Of a stretch of 64,000 bases of DNA, positions 61,290 to 64,000 are shown one piece after another; the first letter of the stretch is position 1, and every line of letters begins with the position of its first letter. The stretch is from Sphagnum magellanicum (taxonomy: Eukaryota; Streptophyta; Sphagnopsida; Sphagnales; Sphagnaceae), in assembly GCA_021904315.1 (NCBI GenBank), contig CM038922.1, positions 17,149,347-17,213,346 on the forward strand. The letters run 5' to 3'. The notes beneath the pieces are model-generated. The model saw nothing but the letters and a program-made list of their open reading frames with translations, had not been told where the DNA came from and searched no databases. Made by a program: the position numbers and the translations under genes.

Positions 61290-64000
61290 CTTATCTTCTT
61301 GAAGGGGAAGATTGCTAAGCGGGATATCTTATGTCTTTTGGACACAGGGGCTTCTCACAACTTCATAACTTTGGAAAGTGCCAAAAGGATGGAGCTCCAC
61401 TTGGAGGAGCTCAAGGCACCCATTGAGGTGCACTTCGCGGATGGGGTCCCCCATCCAACCACTTTACAAACAAAGGGAGTGCCTCTCCAATTGGGAAATT
61501 GGAGAGGAAAGGTGGACTTGTTGGTCTCCATCTTGGGTGGAATGGATTGCATTTTGGAAATGGAGTTCATCACCCAGAACAATGTGCTCATAGAAGGGCA
61601 CAATAGGTTGGTTAGAATCCCATCTAAAAGTGGGATTGTGCGAGTCAAGGCACATGAGTTACCTTGTGTGGGTGGTCCAACCATCCACTTTACGTTAGGA
61701 AAAACTTGGGAAAGAAAATGCGTGGGAGGCTTTGGCATGATGTGTGTCATGCGGGTGTTAGACGAATATGAGCCCAAGGAAGCCACCAAGTTGGTGACTT
61801 CCCCCAAGTGCATAAAGCAAGTTTTGGAAGAATTCCCGGATGTGATGCTCGAAGACTTGCCCGAAGACTTGCCCGAAGACTTGCCCGAAGACTTGCCCCT
61901 GAGAAGACGAGTTGATCATGCGATCGAAATGATGCCGGGAGTAGCACCTCCCGCCAAGGCCCCATATAGAATGAGCCATGAGGAGTTGAAAGAGTTTAAG
62001 GTTCAACTTGAAGAACTCCTCATAAAAGGGTATATCAAACCAAGTAAATCACCATATGGGGCGCCCGTCCTTTTTGTTCATAAGAAGGATGGGACTTTGA
62101 GGATGTGTGTTGATTATAGAGCACTCAACAAGGCAACGGTGAAAAATCGGTATCCTTTACCTCGCATCGATGATCTATTTGATCATCTCTCGGGAGCCAA
62201 GGTTTTTAGTATAATTGATCTACGTTCGGGGTATTACCAAATAAGGATCGCGGAAGGGGACGAAGAAAAGACCGCTTGTCGCACAAGGTATGGCTCATAT
62301 GAATTCTTGGTGATGCCCTTTGGGCTCACCAATGCACCCGCCACATTTTACACTCTCATGAATGACATTTTCCGCGAATGGCTTGACGACTTTGTGGTCG
62401 TCTACATAGACGACATTTTGATCTATAGTAGTTCCTTGGAGGAGCATGCGGAGCACCTTCGCAAGGTGTTCCAAAGGCTAAAAGAAAACAAGTTGTATGC
62501 CAAACTTGAGAAGTGCGAATTTGGGGTGACGAAAGTGGATTTCCTTGGACATATGATAACTCAAGAAGGTTTGATGATGGATGATCACAAGGTCAAGGCA
62601 ATTTTGGATTGGGAGCTGCCTAAGTCGGTTCCCGCCTTGAGATCCTTTTTAGGATTGGCCTCCTATTATCGCAAGTTCATCAAGAACTTTGCGAAGATAG
62701 CGGCCCCTTTGACAAACCTCTTGAAAAAGTTTGCCGTCACTTATGATTAGGATGAAGCATGCAACGAAACCTTTGAAACATTGAAGGGCATTTTGGTGAA
62801 GGCGCCGATGTTGAAGTTGCCCGACTTTGACAAAGAGTTTGAGATCCATTCGGATGCCTCTAACTTTGCAATTGGAGGTGTCATAGTGCAAGATGGAAGA
62901 CCGATGGCCTTTGAAAGCAAGAAGTTGAGTGAGACGGAGCGAAGGTGGCCAATTCACGAGAAGGAAATGTGGGCGGTCATACATTGCCTCAAGACTTGGG
63001 GCCATTACATAGGCTCCAAAGATGTGGTGGTGTGGACCGACAATGTGACCTTGAAGTATTTCTCCATTCAACCCAAGTTGTCATCAAAACAAGTAAGGTG
63101 GCAAGACACTTTGGCCTTGTTCAATGTGGACATCCGGCACAAGCCGGGAAAGGAGAACATAGTCCCCGATGCCTTGAGTCAGAAACACCAACTTAGAGTG
63201 GTGTATGTGGGAAAAACGAAACTTCAAAAGGAAGTTAGACTAACAAGTTGTCAGGATGTTTTTGCCAAGGAAGCAAGGCAAAACATCCAAAATGGAGCCA
63301 AGTCCCACTTCCATTTGCGAAATGGATTATTGTGGTACAAGCAAAACCGATTTTATGTGCCGGAAGGGAAAATTAGGGACACACTTTTGAAGTAATGTCA
63401 TGATGGACCGCTTGCGGGCCATGGTGGTGCAAAGCGCACCACAACATTATTAAAGAAGTCCTATTATTGGCCCAACTTGAAGCTTGATGCCGAGGAGTAT
63501 GTGAAGACTTGTTTAACTTGTCAACAAAACCGGACCCTCAACAAGAAGCAAGCGGGTTTGTTGCAACCTTTGCCAATTCCCGAAGGGCCGTGGGAAAGTG
63601 TGTTAATGGACTTCATGATGAGTTTGCCCCCCTCCAAGGGGTTTGATGCCATCATGGTTGTGGTTGATCGTGTTAGCAAAATGGCACACTTCATTCCCAC
63701 AAGGGATGAAGCCATGGTTCAAGAGACAGGAAGGTTGTTTTTCTCCCACATTTTCCAAAGGACATAGTGTCGGATCGAGACCCAAAGTTTACAAGTAAGT
63801 TTTGGCGGGCCTTGTGGAAGCGAATGGGGTCGGAACTCAAGATGAGCACTTCATTCCGTCCCTAAACCGATGGGCAAATCGAAAGGGTCAACTTGGTGAT
63901 CCAACAATTCCTAAGGAATTATGTGGCGGCAGATCAACAAGATTGGGTGGACCATTTGGAGTTAGCCGAGTTTTGTTACAATAACTTGGCACATTCCATA
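61290..64000 (+). pseudogene. Element F pol: PR, RT, RNase H, integrase (partial)
   Basis: In frame with gag. Protease: [11 protein letters not shown] near 61338. A Leu-Pro-Glu-Asp repeat precedes RT. RT (about 61960-62560): [32 protein letters not shown] and catalytic [11 protein letters not shown] near 62400. RNase H (about 62800-63170): IHSDASNFAIGGV, RRWPIHEKEM, WTDN and HKPGKENIVPDALS. Integrase: CLTCQQNRTLNKKQAG zinc part (63510), MDFMMSLPPSKGFDAIMVVV core, then a deletion and frame change near 63755, after which SDRDPKF and TDGQIERVN remain. Stops at 62748 and 63393. Runs off the window. Confidence 0.9.
61851..61898 (+). repeat. Four in-frame 12-bp repeats
   Basis: GAAGACTTGCCC four times, encoding Glu-Asp-Leu-Pro units in the linker between protease and RT. 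Confidence 0.95.

Larger units (their letters stand above)
59327..64000 (+). mobile_element. Element F: Ty3/gypsy retrotransposon, 3' end outside window
   Basis: 5' LTR 59327-60147, primer site 60150-60164, then gag and pol in one frame. The window ends in the integrase, so the 3' LTR, target duplication and any chromodomain are not visible. Composition is clearly more GC-rich than the surroundings. Stops at 60216, 60258, 61287, 62748 and 63393 and a frameshift near 63755 make it inactive. Sequence type differs from A, B and C. Confidence 0.92.

Noticed and set aside
61851..61898. Short direct repeats as a CRISPR-like array
   Set aside because: They are contiguous 12-bp units with no spacers, inside a retrotransposon ORF.
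1..64000. tRNA, rRNA, organelle or bacterial genes
   Set aside because: No cloverleaf, rRNA core or organelle gene was recognised by eye; a covariance-model search would be needed for a firm negative.

Overview
This window looks like nuclear DNA of a land plant with a large, repeat-rich genome. The evidence is plant-type Ty3/gypsy retrotransposons primed by initiator-Met tRNA, plant hAT and CACTA-like DNA transposons, long AT-rich noncoding stretches, and one spliced plant bHLH transcription-factor gene. The bHLH gene does not closely match a flowering-plant gene I know, and the gag type of two elements recalls non-seed plants. The lineage (moss, lycophyte, fern or other) cannot be settled from sequence alone. 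I saw no tRNA, rRNA, CRISPR or prokaryotic features.

Layout. 1-1395: truncated copy of an unclassified repeat (repeat G) with a decayed 137-codon ORF. 3430-23540: a deep nest. A hAT-like transposase pseudogene (hAT-2, minus strand) is split by a solo LTR (3659-21305). The solo LTR is split by a small terminal-inverted-repeat element (MITE-1), MITE-1 by a chromodomain Ty3/gypsy element (element B, minus, 4410-20767), and element B by a CACTA-like element (D, 9026-11517) and a complete Ty3/gypsy element (A, plus, 11945-19745). Target-site duplications support most of these layers. 23541-29500: unclassified DNA with short local repeats. 30259-32444: the only convincing host gene, a three-exon bHLH factor of 492 residues, followed by three perfect 59-bp tandem repeats.

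36392-48398: a second, older Ty3/gypsy element (C, minus) of the same type as A, carrying a second copy of the MITE (41389-41994) and a fuller copy of repeat G (42409-44946) flanked by an 8-bp duplication. 49331-52990: a second hAT transposase pseudogene (hAT-1, minus) split by CACTA-like element E (50902-52489). 56178-58170: two ORFs of unknown function. 59327-64000: the 5' three quarters of another Ty3/gypsy element (F, plus) that runs off the window.

Almost every transposon ORF is broken, and many of the premature stops are explained by C-to-T or G-to-A changes, as expected for methylated, silenced DNA. The most novel item is repeat G. Its two copies have the same 414-nt reading frame with no net length difference, and each premature stop in one copy is a sense codon in the other, so an intact unknown protein was once mobilised with it. 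The order of insertion and most boundaries come from direct reading. Family assignments rest on recognised motifs and have not been tested by database search.
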